33,273 nt of DNA from Candidatus Poribacteria bacterium (GCA_022827885.1 JAJEIP010000083.1:1-33273); one strand, 5' to 3'. Shown: positions 7,295 to 16,099, counted from the stretch's first letter. Translations and numbers: made by a program. The notes: generated by a model from the letters alone, not told the origin.

Positions 7295-8185
7295 TCAATC
7301 CGATTTACGATGTGCTGTATTCCACTCTTCCCACGTCGGTTTATGGCCTTCAGTAAGCACGACAAGCGGCACCCTATTCCCCCTCAAAGCTTTCGTTTTC
7401 ACGAATTCGGCGGCTTCGCGCGCTTCAGTAGTCAAGTTAGCCCGTTCAGGCGTAGGAAAGTAACGGAAGTCGATACTCCACCGGGATTTCCGCGTTGTGT
7501 TCACCTTGCTCGTATGGACGCAAAGGTTCGACATAAACAACGCACCACCAGGCTTCAGAGGAACCGGGACTGGTGTGCCACGTGCTTCGACATCTTCCTC
7601 CATCCGCACGTTTGAATCTGCGCCGCGCGCACCGTCCAGCAAACCCCAACGGTGACTCCCCGGGATGACCCAGCAACACCCATTCTCAACTGTCGCTTCC
7701 ACCAACGGCACCCATACCGTAACCATGTGGAGACCGCCTGTGTGCTGCTCCTTTTTCCCGATAGTTGACTGGTCCAAATACTGGCTGTCTTGATGCCATG
7801 GAAACGAGGTAATCACGCTTCCGGGGAGTTTCGTCCGTAATGCCGGTGTGCCGATATTTGAAACTTCAGGACCTAAAAGCAGGCGAAGCACGTCAAGAAC
7901 ACCCGGGAGGTTGTAGAGATCGTAAAACTCACGTCCATACATACCAAAACTCCAGTTGCGAGGTAATATATCCAACTCTTCGCAGATCGCCGCATACCGC
8001 CGCTCGAAGGATTCGTCCTCATAGCGCGAGGATAGTTTGCCTTCACTATATAACTCGTGGCTATACGCAGCAACTTTCGCCTTAATGAAATCTCGAATAG
8101 GCTCTAAATCTCGGTTATCAATAAGGTCTCTGACGACAACGTAACCATCACGTTCATAAGCGGTTTTGATTTCTTGATCTGTCAT
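7295..8185 (-). CDS. Phytanoyl-CoA dioxygenase (PhyH) family Fe(II)/2-oxoglutarate oxygenase
   Basis: 296 aa, usual length for bacterial PhyH proteins. The metal-binding facial triad is visible: H131 and D133 in PWHQDSQY, and the distal H224 in CVHTSKVN. R235 in SRWSIDFRY is the expected 2-oxoglutarate anchor. The family hydroxylates small molecules with O2 and 2-oxoglutarate in the cytoplasm. The bacterial homologues are many and mostly of unknown substrate, so no specific product is assigned. The start is supported by AAGGAG just upstream of the ATG at 8185. It is divergent from the S51-like gene, with a dyad and a promoter in the shared gap. Confidence 0.9.
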   Translation of the reverse strand: MTDQEIKTAYERDGYVVVRDLIDNRDLEPIRDFIKAKVAAYSHELYSEGKLSSRYEDESFERRYAAICEELDILPRNWSFGMYGREFYDLYNLPGVLDVLRLLLGPEVSNIGTPALRTKLPGSVITSFPWHQDSQYLDQSTIGKKEQHTGGLHMVTVWVPLVEATVENGCCWVIPGSHRWGLLDGARGADSNVRMEEDVEARGTPVPVPLKPGGALFMSNLCVHTSKVNTTRKSRWSIDFRYFPTPERANLTTEAREAAEFVKTKALRGNRVPLVVLTEGHKPTWEEWNTAHRKSD

Positions 8186-8212
8186 TGACGCATCTCCTTT
8201 TCGGAAGTCACG

Positions 8213-8233
8213 CTATCACGATCATCGTGATGG
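8213..8233. promoter_or_regulatory. Perfect dyad in the phyH/pepE-like divergent gap
   Basis: TCACGATCATCGTGA (8216-8230) is a perfect palindrome around one central base, and pairing extends to about 10 bp per side (8213-8222 and 8224-8233, one G-T pair). The single-base centre suits a protein-bound DNA operator better than an RNA hairpin. It lies about 30 bp upstream of the phyH-like start codon, in that gene's leader or promoter region, and about 20 bp upstream of the -35 box of the plus-strand promoter. No regulator gene is adjacent. Confidence 0.45.
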
Positions 8234-8253
8234 CACGCTTCCGCCCGTCGCTG

Positions 8254-8282
8254 TTGCACAATCTTAAAGGATATGCTATCAT
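8254..8282 (+). promoter_or_regulatory. Putative promoter of the S51-like gene
   Basis: TTGCAC (8254-8259), a 17-nt spacer and TATCAT (8277-8282) match the sigma-70 consensus at 4 of 6 and 5 of 6 positions. The start codon follows at 8356, preceded by GGAGAT. Confidence 0.5.
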
Positions 8283-8355
8283 GAATGCATAGCAAACGCA
8301 ATATAATTGAACTTTCCTGACCAACACACGTAAGAACTGTTTCGGAGATCATTTA

Positions 8356-9105
8356 ATGAACACAACACGGAAGATTGTCGCAATCGGTGGTGGAGAGCTT
8401 AAATTACTGGAAACCGCCGACATCGACAAACGCATCATTGAGTTGACCGGCAAAACACGACCAAAGGCACTCTTTATTCCGACTGCCAGTGGGGACCCTG
8501 CGGGATATATAGATACCTTTGAGGCGTGCTACGGCAAGCATTTTGGGTGTCAAACTCGGACCCTCAAGCTGATTCAAAGTCCGCCAGCGTTTGAGGAGAT
8601 GTCAGCATTGGTATTGGAGTCAGATCTGATTTACGTCGGCGGTGGAAATACATACAGGATGATGAAAACATGGCGACGATTGGGGTTGGACACTATGTTA
8701 GCGGAAGCCGCGTCTCGTGGTATTGTCCTGTCGGGCCTCAGCGCAGGCGCGATTTGCTGGTTCAGATACGGTTGCAGTGATTCTCGTTCCTTCTCCGAAA
8801 ACGTAGCGTGGGACTACATCCGTGTGAGTGGTTTAGGATTCATTAATGCTGTATATTGTCCGCATTACCACTTCGAGAAGCGGGAGGATGCTTTCTCAAA
8901 GATGATTGAAAAACGCGGTGGTATTGGAATTGCCTGTGACAATAATGCCGCGATTGAGATTGTTGGAAACCATTACCGTGTGCTTACCTCGACTCCGAAT
9001 GCAAAGGCATATAAACTCTTCAAACGGAACGGGCGCACTATCATTTCGGAGTTACCTCAAGAGAATGAATATACCCCTTTGGACAATCTTTTGAAACGAA
9101 AATAA
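8356..9105 (+). CDS. Peptidase family S51 (dipeptidase E / cyanophycinase-like) protein
   Basis: 249 aa. The class-I glutamine-amidotransferase-like fold of family S51 is recognisable: IVAIGGGELKL at the N-terminus, DLIYVGGGNTYRMMKTW (90-106) as the oxyanion/glycine loop, and the nucleophile elbow VLSGLSAGAICWF with Ser129. A histidine-bearing CPHYH segment (168-172) comes at the position expected for the catalytic His. Characterised S51 members are aspartyl dipeptidases or cyanophycinases. The substrate cannot be told here. It is cytoplasmic, with no signal peptide. The enolase-superfamily gene follows 67 bp downstream, and I see no terminator between them. Confidence 0.85.
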   Translation: MNTTRKIVAIGGGELKLLETADIDKRIIELTGKTRPKALFIPTASGDPAGYIDTFEACYGKHFGCQTRTLKLIQSPPAFEEMSALVLESDLIYVGGGNTYRMMKTWRRLGLDTMLAEAASRGIVLSGLSAGAICWFRYGCSDSRSFSENVAWDYIRVSGLGFINAVYCPHYHFEKREDAFSKMIEKRGGIGIACDNNAAIEIVGNHYRVLTSTPNAKAYKLFKRNGRTIISELPQENEYTPLDNLLKRK

Positions 9106-9172
9106 TATCAAATTCTTAGGATTGTAACACCGATCGACTTTTTTACCGATTTTACACACGAAAGGAACAGAT

Positions 9173-10306
9173 ATGAAAATCACCGATGTAAAAGCGATGA
9201 CACTCAAGGGATACAAACAGTGGAACTACGTCCAGATTGAAACCGATGCGGGATTGACAGGGATAGGCGAGGCGCATCCGGGGGCAGGCGTCGCTGAAAT
9301 TATCCTGCAATTCAAAAAGACACTCGTCGGTGCGGATCCAAGAAATATAGAACCCCTCTATCATCGAATGATTGGTGCAGCGAGTAACCGATACGCAATG
9401 GGTTTATCGGCTATCGGTGGGATAGAAACGGCACTGTGGGATCTGCTTGGAAAAAGCCTTGGGGTGCCGGTCTATCAGCTGTTAGGTGGAAAGTATCGGG
9501 ACCGTATCCGACTCTATGCGGATGTTGGACACGGAAAAGGGAACACGCCTGAAGGCTGGGCACAGCGAGCCAAAGAAGGCGTTGCGGACGGTTATCAAGC
9601 AATCAAGTTCGACATCGATAACTCGGCAAACGAACTCAAGCAGGATGCGGTCAATCGGGAACTCAGTACAGCGGAATTACAGAAAATGACCTCGTTGGTC
9701 GCCGCCGCACGAGAAGCCGCTGGCGATGGAATTGACATTAGTATTGATTGTCACAGTCTCTTCAGTACCCATTCAGCAATGAAACTCGCTGAACGCTTAG
9801 AGCCGTTCGATTTGATGTTCTTGGAAGATCCAGTGCCGAATGATAACGTTGAAGCAATGGCGAAGGTGAGTGCTGCGACCTCTATTCCAATTTGTACCGG
9901 CGAATTCCTATTCCGACGCGACGGCTTTCGAGAATTGATCCAGACTCAAGCGTGTGATATGCTGCATGTTGATGTGTCTGGAACAGGTGGAATACTCGAA
10001 GCAAAAAAGATTGCAGATCTGGCAGACCTCTATTACATCCCATTTGCTGCCCATAACATCACATCGCCAATCGGGATGACAGCGACAGCGCATGTCTGTG
10101 CAGCGGTGCGGAATTTCATCGTTATGGAACTCCCATATCACGCCGATCAGGTTGAGTGGCGATGGGATCTCGCAATTTCCAATGAACCGCTCATGCAGGA
10201 TAGCGTATTCGTAGTGCCAGAGCAGCCGGGACTTGGTGTCGAAATCAATGCAGCCGTTGCCAGAGAACATCTCATGCCTGGGTCTGACTATTTTGGGATC
10301 GACTAA
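9173..10306 (+). CDS. Mandelate racemase/muconate lactonizing enzyme family protein, probable sugar-acid dehydratase
   Basis: 377 aa, typical of the enolase superfamily. The capping domain is N-terminal (ITDVKAMTL, IETDAGLTGIGEAHPG). The barrel carries the Mg ligands D192 (ISIDCHSLF), E218 (LEDPVP) and E244 (CTGEFLF), with H294 in AAHNITSPIG as the catalytic base. H194 two residues after the first ligand, with E-x-P and GEF motifs, resembles the mannonate/galactonate/gluconate dehydratase branch more than muconate cycloisomerase. The likely reaction is dehydration of an aldonic acid to a 2-keto-3-deoxy acid; the exact sugar cannot be assigned. AAAGGAAC is the ribosome-binding site. The gene faces the TolB-like gene across a 97-bp gap with a small stem (10361-10378). 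Confidence 0.88.
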   Translation: MKITDVKAMTLKGYKQWNYVQIETDAGLTGIGEAHPGAGVAEIILQFKKTLVGADPRNIEPLYHRMIGAASNRYAMGLSAIGGIETALWDLLGKSLGVPVYQLLGGKYRDRIRLYADVGHGKGNTPEGWAQRAKEGVADGYQAIKFDIDNSANELKQDAVNRELSTAELQKMTSLVAAAREAAGDGIDISIDCHSLFSTHSAMKLAERLEPFDLMFLEDPVPNDNVEAMAKVSAATSIPICTGEFLFRRDGFRELIQTQACDMLHVDVSGTGGILEAKKIADLADLYYIPFAAHNITSPIGMTATAHVCAAVRNFIVMELPYHADQVEWRWDLAISNEPLMQDSVFVVPEQPGLGVEINAAVAREHLMPGSDYFGID

Positions 10307-10403
10307 ATTTCAGCAATGGATGTACAGTTAGGCATACACCGCTTTTCTGTTGGTGGGGGTCTTGGGGAAACACCCAAGCAAAAACATCTTGGCCTGAATA
10401 CGG

Positions 10404-11366
10404 TTACTGCTTGCTTTTGAGGTGTCCCCACAGCGTCACCAACTTTTCTTGGGGTTGAACCGCCAAGGGTAGCGGCTGCCAATCGGGACCGCTACTCTTT
10501 CCAGCCAGATTTCGAGTGAGATTAACAGGATTAGAACCGTCGTCATTCATTACATAGATGTCATCCTCACCATCACGGTCAGAAGTGAAGGCGATTTTTG
10601 TCCCATCTGGCGACCAGGCAGCCCGATCATCAAATATGAATAGATTATGCGTTAGTTGAATGGTATTGGAGCCATCGGCATCCATCACATAAATTTCAAA
10701 ATCACCATCTCTGCCTGAAGTGAAGGCAATACGCTTGCCATCTGGCGACCAAGCAGCGGCCCTGTCCCATGGCTCCAGGTTTTTCGTCAGTTGAATCGGT
10801 CTACCCCCTCCAACTTTTACCACATAGATTTCACGATCACCATCTCGATCTGAGGTAAATACTATTCTTGTCCCATCTGGCGACCAATCTGGGTGGCGGT
10901 CTGCTTTTACGTGCCGTGAGAGATTCATAGGTTTGCTACCATCCGCGCCCATGATATAGATTTCTTCGTTACCTCGGTTTGAGCCGTAGACGATTTGCGT
11001 CCCGTCTGGAGACCAGTCAGCGCCAAAGTCGCCTGACGAATTTCGTGTGAGATTGATGCGGTTTGTCCCATCGGCATTTATCGCATAGATATCGTAAACG
11101 CCTTTTGGGTTCGAAGTAAAAGCGATGCGCTTACCGTCTGGAGACCAAGTGGGTCCGTTGTCTGCTGCTGGATTTTGAGTTAACCTGACAGGGTTTGTTC
11201 CATCAGCATTCATCACATAGATTTCAGAATTACCATCGCGGTTTGAAGTAAAGGCGATCTTCATAGGATCCGCCGGTGTCTGAGCTGCCAATACGGAAAA
11301 AAAAACTGTCAATACTACTAAAAAACACTTCTGTAAGCAAAACAACTCAGGAAACGTCAACTTCAT
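10404..11366 (-). CDS. Secreted TolB-like WD40/PD40 beta-propeller protein
   Basis: 320 aa. A signal peptide (hydrophobic core [16 protein letters not shown]) is followed by six repeats of about 43-45 residues, each with an IAFTSxRDGxxEIYVM-like stretch, an ADGxNxxxLT turn and a WSPDGxx end. This is the PD40/TolB C-terminal propeller. The final repeat ends GPDWQPL. There is no enzymatic domain, so it probably acts as a periplasmic or secreted binding propeller; the partner is unknown. The repeats are also visible in the DNA, with a period of roughly 130 bp, so the locus may be prone to repeat gain or loss. The start is supported by AAGGAGG upstream of the ATG. Confidence 0.9.
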   Translation of the reverse strand: MKLTFPELFCLQKCFLVVLTVFFSVLAAQTPADPMKIAFTSNRDGNSEIYVMNADGTNPVRLTQNPAADNGPTWSPDGKRIAFTSNPKGVYDIYAINADGTNRINLTRNSSGDFGADWSPDGTQIVYGSNRGNEEIYIMGADGSKPMNLSRHVKADRHPDWSPDGTRIVFTSDRDGDREIYVVKVGGGRPIQLTKNLEPWDRAAAWSPDGKRIAFTSGRDGDFEIYVMDADGSNTIQLTHNLFIFDDRAAWSPDGTKIAFTSDRDGEDDIYVMNDDGSNPVNLTRNLAGKSSGPDWQPLPLAVQPQEKLVTLWGHLKSKQ

Positions 11367-11475
11367 GGTTTACCTCCTTAGCGATCTGAACGAAAACCTT
11401 CGAGAGAATTTTGTATTTTTAACGTGTCGCAGGTATAAGCGTTTACATATAGGTTGAAGAAATACGTAAGAACGA

Positions 11476-13389
11476 TTATCCGGGTAAGGCACCTTGGTAA
11501 TTCACACCCGTAAACATCCCGATTAGCATCCAAATCCCTACAATGCCAAATTCACCGATAATCAATCCCATAAACAGGGGTCGGAGTCTTCGATAGGAGC
11601 CAATCCCACCCGATTTCAATATCAGATACTTCAAAAACCAGCCAATGCATATACAAGACCAGAGGAAATAGGAGGAATAAACCGCACCCATCACATATCC
11701 AATCGGATGAAGGTGCCACCACATAAATTGACGCTGCATAATCAGGAGGAAGCCGGTGATCCCAGCTCCCAAAAGCATGCTGTATGCTTCCCCCAATTTC
11801 GGGTCTTTCGGATACTGAATCAGGGAAACGATATGATTGAAGTATCTCGGTGCCCCGGTAAAGGGCCCCCTTTGCAGATTCAAGCCACCTTTCTCATAAA
11901 TCAACGGCAACGATGTGACATAAGAAACACCGATAGCGACAGCAATCGCAAGCACCATCGCACCGAGAACACTTCTTCGATTTAATCCGACCGGATCTGC
12001 CGCTTTGAACCCGTGCAGAACGCTCGGCATCAGAATCCCCCCCCAATCGCGCATCATTACCCGCTGGAACCCTAAGAGTGACAAACTGTTCGCGTTGATA
12101 ATCCTCGAACCCGCAATAATTTCAAAATATTCGACCGGATACATCGGTGCTTGAATCAGTAGCATGCCACCATTGACGACCATCCACGACAATGCCGTAG
12201 AAGCAATCAGGAACAGCGCAATAATGCTACAAGCGACCCAAAACGACATCCCGGCGTAGACGCAGAGACCCGCAAGCAACAGGAAACTGAGAATTGTCCC
12301 CAGCACAGCCCATCTATACGGCAATACTTCCTCTGAGTCGTCAATCGTTGTAGAGGTAGACGTCCCCAGAAACGTGCGTCTCAAGAGTTCTGTGATATGG
12401 GATCGACTGTTCAGGAGGAAGGCGAGAACCATGACCACATAAGCAGCCATTGTCTGTCCTCTGGCAGAGATCCAGGGGCTGATAGGGATTGCAAAGGCGT
12501 TGATGATGATGTACTGTAACTTGAAGAATAGGAAGAAAAACCAGCAACTGAAAGACACATCCATGGCGAGAAAGTAGGTTATACCGATAACCGAGAAATA
12601 GAGGAAGAACCGAAATTGGGGCCACCACCCCATCACAATCCACGGACGCTCCGTAAATGGGGTGTACAAATCATATCGATTCGGAATGCGTGGGAGTGCG
12701 GGGACATACTCGTGCAGTCCATTGAGTAAATGGAAGAAAGCAGCGATTCCAAATCCTATCCACACCAGCCGATTCCTGAACAAACTGTTCAGTCCCGCCT
12801 GCATCGAGGTTTGCTGGACCATCTCCACAGGCACAGTAACGAGCGGAAAGATGAACCTTTCGCGTTCAACCCACTGTTTCCTTAACACCACCGATACGCA
12901 AATCGTCAGAGCGTAGAGCAGTAGAATGAAAACCGTCCAGACAAGAAGCGGTTTTGCCCAGAGCACCCACGGGACAACCGATTCCCCCTCATAGAAATCA
13001 GTGACGGCATGCGTGTCCCACACAATTAGCCATTCAGGAAAGTGCGGGTGTAGCGTTTCTGCCCACTCGTTCTCAGGTGTAGCGAAATAGACGGGTGCCG
13101 CCAGAAAGGGCAATAAATACCCGATCATGCCTTTCGATGGGATCGCTGAACTGATAACCATCATCACCCAGACGATCATCAATTCACTTGGATTTAGCAC
13201 GCCTCGAGGAAATACTTTTTTTAGGATGGGATTGACGACAAAGGTGAGAAAAATCAGTGTGAACACTGTCCCCAAAGGAAAATGGTTTCCGGCAATATCT
13301 GTTCCTTGGAGATAGTAGTCGTTATACGGGGTAATTGCTGTCTGTATAATGACGAGTGCCAAACCGATCAGAATCGCTCTCACGCTCAT
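11476..13389 (-). CDS. Large multi-pass membrane protein, DUF6785/DUF6784-like
   Basis: 637 aa with roughly 12-14 hydrophobic spans along its full length. Characteristic stretches are LNPSELMIVWVMMVISSAIP and SKGMIGYLLPFLAAPVYF near residues 65-105, then a periplasmic-looking segment (ENEWAETLHPHFPEW). From memory this arrangement matches the DUF6785 family with a DUF6784-like C-terminal half, common in Planctomycetes and Poribacteria and of unknown function. The layout resembles a transporter, but I see no motif that fixes a substrate. The start is preceded by AAGGAAC. It lies downstream of the 844-aa gene with 165 bp between, including an inverted repeat, so co-transcription with the long operon is uncertain. 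Confidence 0.8.
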   Translation of the reverse strand: MSVRAILIGLALVIIQTAITPYNDYYLQGTDIAGNHFPLGTVFTLIFLTFVVNPILKKVFPRGVLNPSELMIVWVMMVISSAIPSKGMIGYLLPFLAAPVYFATPENEWAETLHPHFPEWLIVWDTHAVTDFYEGESVVPWVLWAKPLLVWTVFILLLYALTICVSVVLRKQWVERERFIFPLVTVPVEMVQQTSMQAGLNSLFRNRLVWIGFGIAAFFHLLNGLHEYVPALPRIPNRYDLYTPFTERPWIVMGWWPQFRFFLYFSVIGITYFLAMDVSFSCWFFFLFFKLQYIIINAFAIPISPWISARGQTMAAYVVMVLAFLLNSRSHITELLRRTFLGTSTSTTIDDSEEVLPYRWAVLGTILSFLLLAGLCVYAGMSFWVACSIIALFLIASTALSWMVVNGGMLLIQAPMYPVEYFEIIAGSRIINANSLSLLGFQRVMMRDWGGILMPSVLHGFKAADPVGLNRRSVLGAMVLAIAVAIGVSYVTSLPLIYEKGGLNLQRGPFTGAPRYFNHIVSLIQYPKDPKLGEAYSMLLGAGITGFLLIMQRQFMWWHLHPIGYVMGAVYSSYFLWSCICIGWFLKYLILKSGGIGSYRRLRPLFMGLIIGEFGIVGIWMLIGMFTGVNYQGALPG

Positions 13390-13455
13390 TTTTTAATTGT
13401 TCCTTGCGGTTCAGTCAGGTGAAATTGAGGTTTTGAAGCACCTTTACGTAGATCC

Positions 13456-13527
13456 GCCTGCCGAACCCGAAACTTGTCTTCGATACAATACTTAAAAGCA
13501 CGAGTATCGGGTTCGGTTGTTGCAGGC
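13456..13527. repeat. Inverted repeat between the 844-aa gene and the membrane protein gene
   Basis: CCGAACCCGA (13461-13470) and TCGGGTTCGG (13507-13516) are perfect reverse complements. The outer bases GCCTG (13456-13460) and CAGGC (13523-13527) extend the symmetry. The 36-nt centre contains smaller ATACT/AGTAT-like symmetry. There is no T-run after the stem on the minus strand. It may be a structured 3' end for the upstream operon or a dispersed repeat. Confidence 0.45.
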
Positions 13528-13554
13528 TATGTTTTTTGGCACTCTTGTAATGGA

Positions 13555-16089
13555 TTACGGCTCGTCACTGAACACAGGCTCTTTTGCTGGTCGGACGACC
13601 CACGCCGCGAAGGCCGCCTCAAACGACGCTGACGTGTCTCCGAGATAAAGGTGCTGGATACTTTCGATTGGAACGCTTATTTCTCCATAAATCGATGAAC
13701 GTCCCAACAATTCATCATCTTTGATCTCAAGCGGTTCAAACATTAGAATTGAACCATCGGTTAATCTCATAGCGACTTCAGAAGAGTTGTCAGTTGTCAC
13801 ATTTGCCTCGCTATGGGAGTTATCAGTTAAAGATAAAGAGGACTCTGGTTTAACAACTCTCTCTCTTAACTGCCGACTTTTTTGCTGATTGTTATTAACA
13901 GTGTCCCGCAGGTTTCCTATAGAGGTTTGCGTTACATCCACCACCCGTGCGACACGGTCTATAGGAACGGAAAACTGGCGTAGTTTGGAATCAAACCGAA
14001 TCGTTTCTCCATTGAAGCCCAGCAATTTGCCCCGTTTCATATCTCCGTTCTCTCCCACTAAGATATGACTCGGGGGTGTGTCCCGGTTGAAACGTGGAAC
14101 GGTTAACGCACGCTCCAATTTCTCGTCTAACTTGTGGTTTGTAGATGTGCCGCCATGAAAAACCTCTTCAAGGACGGCTTCGCCTAAATTCTGATCGGGA
14201 CGCACGTGTATTTTCTTGCCATCTATCATGAGTATGATTTCACCTTCTCTCACATTTATCTCGCCACCCTCTGCCAGAAATCCGTCCAGGTTACCATCTC
14301 CTTTGACTTCAATTCTATGGATTACACGGTTGTTGAACCGATTTCCCCCTCTCTCTAAAGCAGTATATGGACGTTTATTGTTTGTTGAATGTGCCCAATC
14401 AATATAGCGCGCGTGCGTTCTGCCAGAGAATTCAAGTGCTTTCACATTTGCTGAATCCATAAGGTGCGCGGTAATAAAAGGAGATTGGAACCCGACGGTC
14501 TTTTCGTCGTATGTCGAGATTTGACACGGAATGATCTCTCCACTCTTCAGGTGCAATATGTGGCGGAACTGTGAGGTGTCAAAGGGATACACCTTCGACG
14601 CACGTCTATTGTTGCGTTCTATGTGTGCCCTCCGACTGTTCGCCAACCGGACTGCCTTTGACGCACCGACGGGTTTCCAGCGAATGAACGATCCATCTTC
14701 TATATCGAAGAAAACGCGGCCTCGGAGATTCCCTAATGGATGAAACAATCTGTCTTCGTCTTCAATCTGACCGTTATTCTTGGGGGCCCTTGATTCCATA
14801 CGAAGCAGTGAAGCCCCCGCGAACATACATTCTATCGGTTCATTCGCGAACGCTGTCTGTAACAATACACTGTCTGGGTTCACTTGCGCAATCTTGCCGC
14901 GCAAAACCGCGCCATCGGGATATGTCAAGGCAACGGGGTGTTCCCTTTCGACTAAGGCAGCACCAGGTTGAACGACACGATCAATTTGCTGGATATCGAG
15001 GTCATGCCGATTCCCGTCGCCATCAAGGACATAACTGCTTTCTTTCTCGACAAACAACTTCCCATAAACGACGTGCCCATTCATCATGTGGATCCGTGGT
15101 TTGGAAGCCTCGATTTGCTGTTGTGTGGAACCAATAGGTTGCCGGTAGACCCTTAACCGCCGTACCGTCAGATTCTGACCTCGATTGTAGATATAGACAC
15201 CGGATTCTTCAACTGTCGGTTTCTCGACCTCACCCAATTTCAGAAGCAGATTGCCAGCAAAATCGAATACCGCCAGGACACGGGTGTCTCCGTTGTAAGC
15301 AAGACGTAAACGGAAGTTTCGTCGGTTGGGTTGGATCGTCAATACCGGCTCGAACAGTGTGCCTTGAACGACAACGAGTTCGTTAACCCAAGTCTCCAAT
15401 CGCAATGCCTCGTATAAATTTTTGCCGAGTGCGAAAACAAAACCTGGAGGACGCGCTGCAGATGCTAACTCCAAATCAATCTCAAAATGTTGAGGCCAGT
15501 CGAGCGAGTGAAACATTTTTCCCTTGACTTTGTCCGTCCGTGGATGTCCCCCGCGATCCGCATACCAATCCGGAAGCGTATTCCCACCGAAGAGCAATAT
15601 TGGCTTGTTGGCATCCTCTTTGGGTAATTCCCAATTCGTCATTTGGGAACCATCAAAAACAAGGTTGGGATGCACCCGGCGTTCAAGGGTATAGATCGCC
15701 TCACGATTTACTCGAAACTGACCGTGTCGCTTACTCGAAAAGTGAAAGGTTCTTTCATCCGAATCAACGATGTCGGCGATCCAGATGTCTCCCGATACGG
15801 TACCGACGCGAAAAGCCTCTGTTGCTGGAACAGACTGTTTTGGAAAAGCAACCGATTCCAATACACCAATATCGACAATCAGATCGTCCGAAAAGTAGGG
15901 CGATGACCAGTGAATCGCGCCAGACGCACTTTTCAGCAGATTACCGGAAAGAGCATCACCATTTTTCCAACGCAATGTTTGCGTATCGGTTTGCGAAATC
16001 GCTGCTTTTTGGGCCTCTATTATTGGGGCGCATAACACTGTCACTACCGCGGTAGCCGCAACAAGTAGTCTCTTTAGATTCCATTGCAT
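13555..16089 (-). CDS. Secreted modular protein with repeated small beta modules and a LamG-like centre
   Basis: 844 aa with a signal peptide (LLVAATAVVTVLCAPIIEA). I do not recognise a named family. About six modules of roughly 45 residues share a pattern of a hydrophobic strand, a D/N-G turn and a G-x-L strand: RWKNGDALSGNLL (N-terminus), HMMNGHVVYGKLF, TYPDGAVLRGKIA, HLKSGEIIPCQIS, VGENGDMKRGKLL and RLTDGSILMFEPL. Each ends in a V/L-x-x-I/V-x-x-I/V-x-x-V/L stretch such as VPIDRVARVVDV. Residues about 165-320 look like a concanavalin-A-like sheet domain. Residues about 719-765, between the last two modules, are low-complexity and encoded by repeat-like DNA. AAGGAGA precedes the start. Probable extracellular scaffold or binding protein. 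Confidence 0.75.
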   Translation of the reverse strand: MQWNLKRLLVAATAVVTVLCAPIIEAQKAAISQTDTQTLRWKNGDALSGNLLKSASGAIHWSSPYFSDDLIVDIGVLESVAFPKQSVPATEAFRVGTVSGDIWIADIVDSDERTFHFSSKRHGQFRVNREAIYTLERRVHPNLVFDGSQMTNWELPKEDANKPILLFGGNTLPDWYADRGGHPRTDKVKGKMFHSLDWPQHFEIDLELASAARPPGFVFALGKNLYEALRLETWVNELVVVQGTLFEPVLTIQPNRRNFRLRLAYNGDTRVLAVFDFAGNLLLKLGEVEKPTVEESGVYIYNRGQNLTVRRLRVYRQPIGSTQQQIEASKPRIHMMNGHVVYGKLFVEKESSYVLDGDGNRHDLDIQQIDRVVQPGAALVEREHPVALTYPDGAVLRGKIAQVNPDSVLLQTAFANEPIECMFAGASLLRMESRAPKNNGQIEDEDRLFHPLGNLRGRVFFDIEDGSFIRWKPVGASKAVRLANSRRAHIERNNRRASKVYPFDTSQFRHILHLKSGEIIPCQISTYDEKTVGFQSPFITAHLMDSANVKALEFSGRTHARYIDWAHSTNNKRPYTALERGGNRFNNRVIHRIEVKGDGNLDGFLAEGGEINVREGEIILMIDGKKIHVRPDQNLGEAVLEEVFHGGTSTNHKLDEKLERALTVPRFNRDTPPSHILVGENGDMKRGKLLGFNGETIRFDSKLRQFSVPIDRVARVVDVTQTSIGNLRDTVNNNQQKSRQLRERVVKPESSLSLTDNSHSEANVTTDNSSEVAMRLTDGSILMFEPLEIKDDELLGRSSIYGEISVPIESIQHLYLGDTSASFEAAFAAWVVRPAKEPVFSDEP
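13775..13880 (-). repeat. Intergenic-type CAGTTRTCAGTTA repeat translated inside the 844-aa gene
   Basis: This stretch contains GTTGTCAGTTGTCAC, GGGAGTTATCAGTTAAAG and CTTAACTGCCGAC, the same direct and inverted CAGTTGTCAGTTA-type words that build the intergenic elements near 16100, 31200 and 32950. In the gene it is read as the linker containing SLTDNSHSEANVTTDNSSEV. It adjoins the 42-bp repeat at 13891-13932. The origin by insertion is inferred. Confidence 0.5.
13891..13932 (-). repeat. 42-bp intragenic repeat, copy A (translated)
   Basis: It matches 34 of 42 bases of 24881-24922 without gaps, in the same orientation and the same reading frame, although the two host genes are otherwise unrelated. 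The core TGTCCCGCAGGT is identical apart from its flanks. The encoded peptide is TQTSIGNLRDTVNN here and TQTHKGDLRDNINN in the other gene. It lies at about residues 719-733 of the 844-aa protein, exactly at the end of its fifth module. Confidence 0.6.
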
Positions 16090-16099
16090 CGTACTTCTC

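Noticed and set aside
8252-8265. Shared GTTGCACAATCTT with 31333-31345 as a repeat element
   Set aside because: Thirteen matching bases without any flanking similarity; in the first place it is explained by a -35 box.
10361-10378. CTTGGG/CCCAAG stem as a terminator between convergent genes
   Set aside because: It is a short 6-bp stem with no T-run on either strand; too weak to call.
10404-11366. Tandem DNA repeats as a CRISPR or satellite array
   Set aside because: The roughly 130-bp periodicity follows exactly from the six PD40 propeller repeats of the encoded protein.
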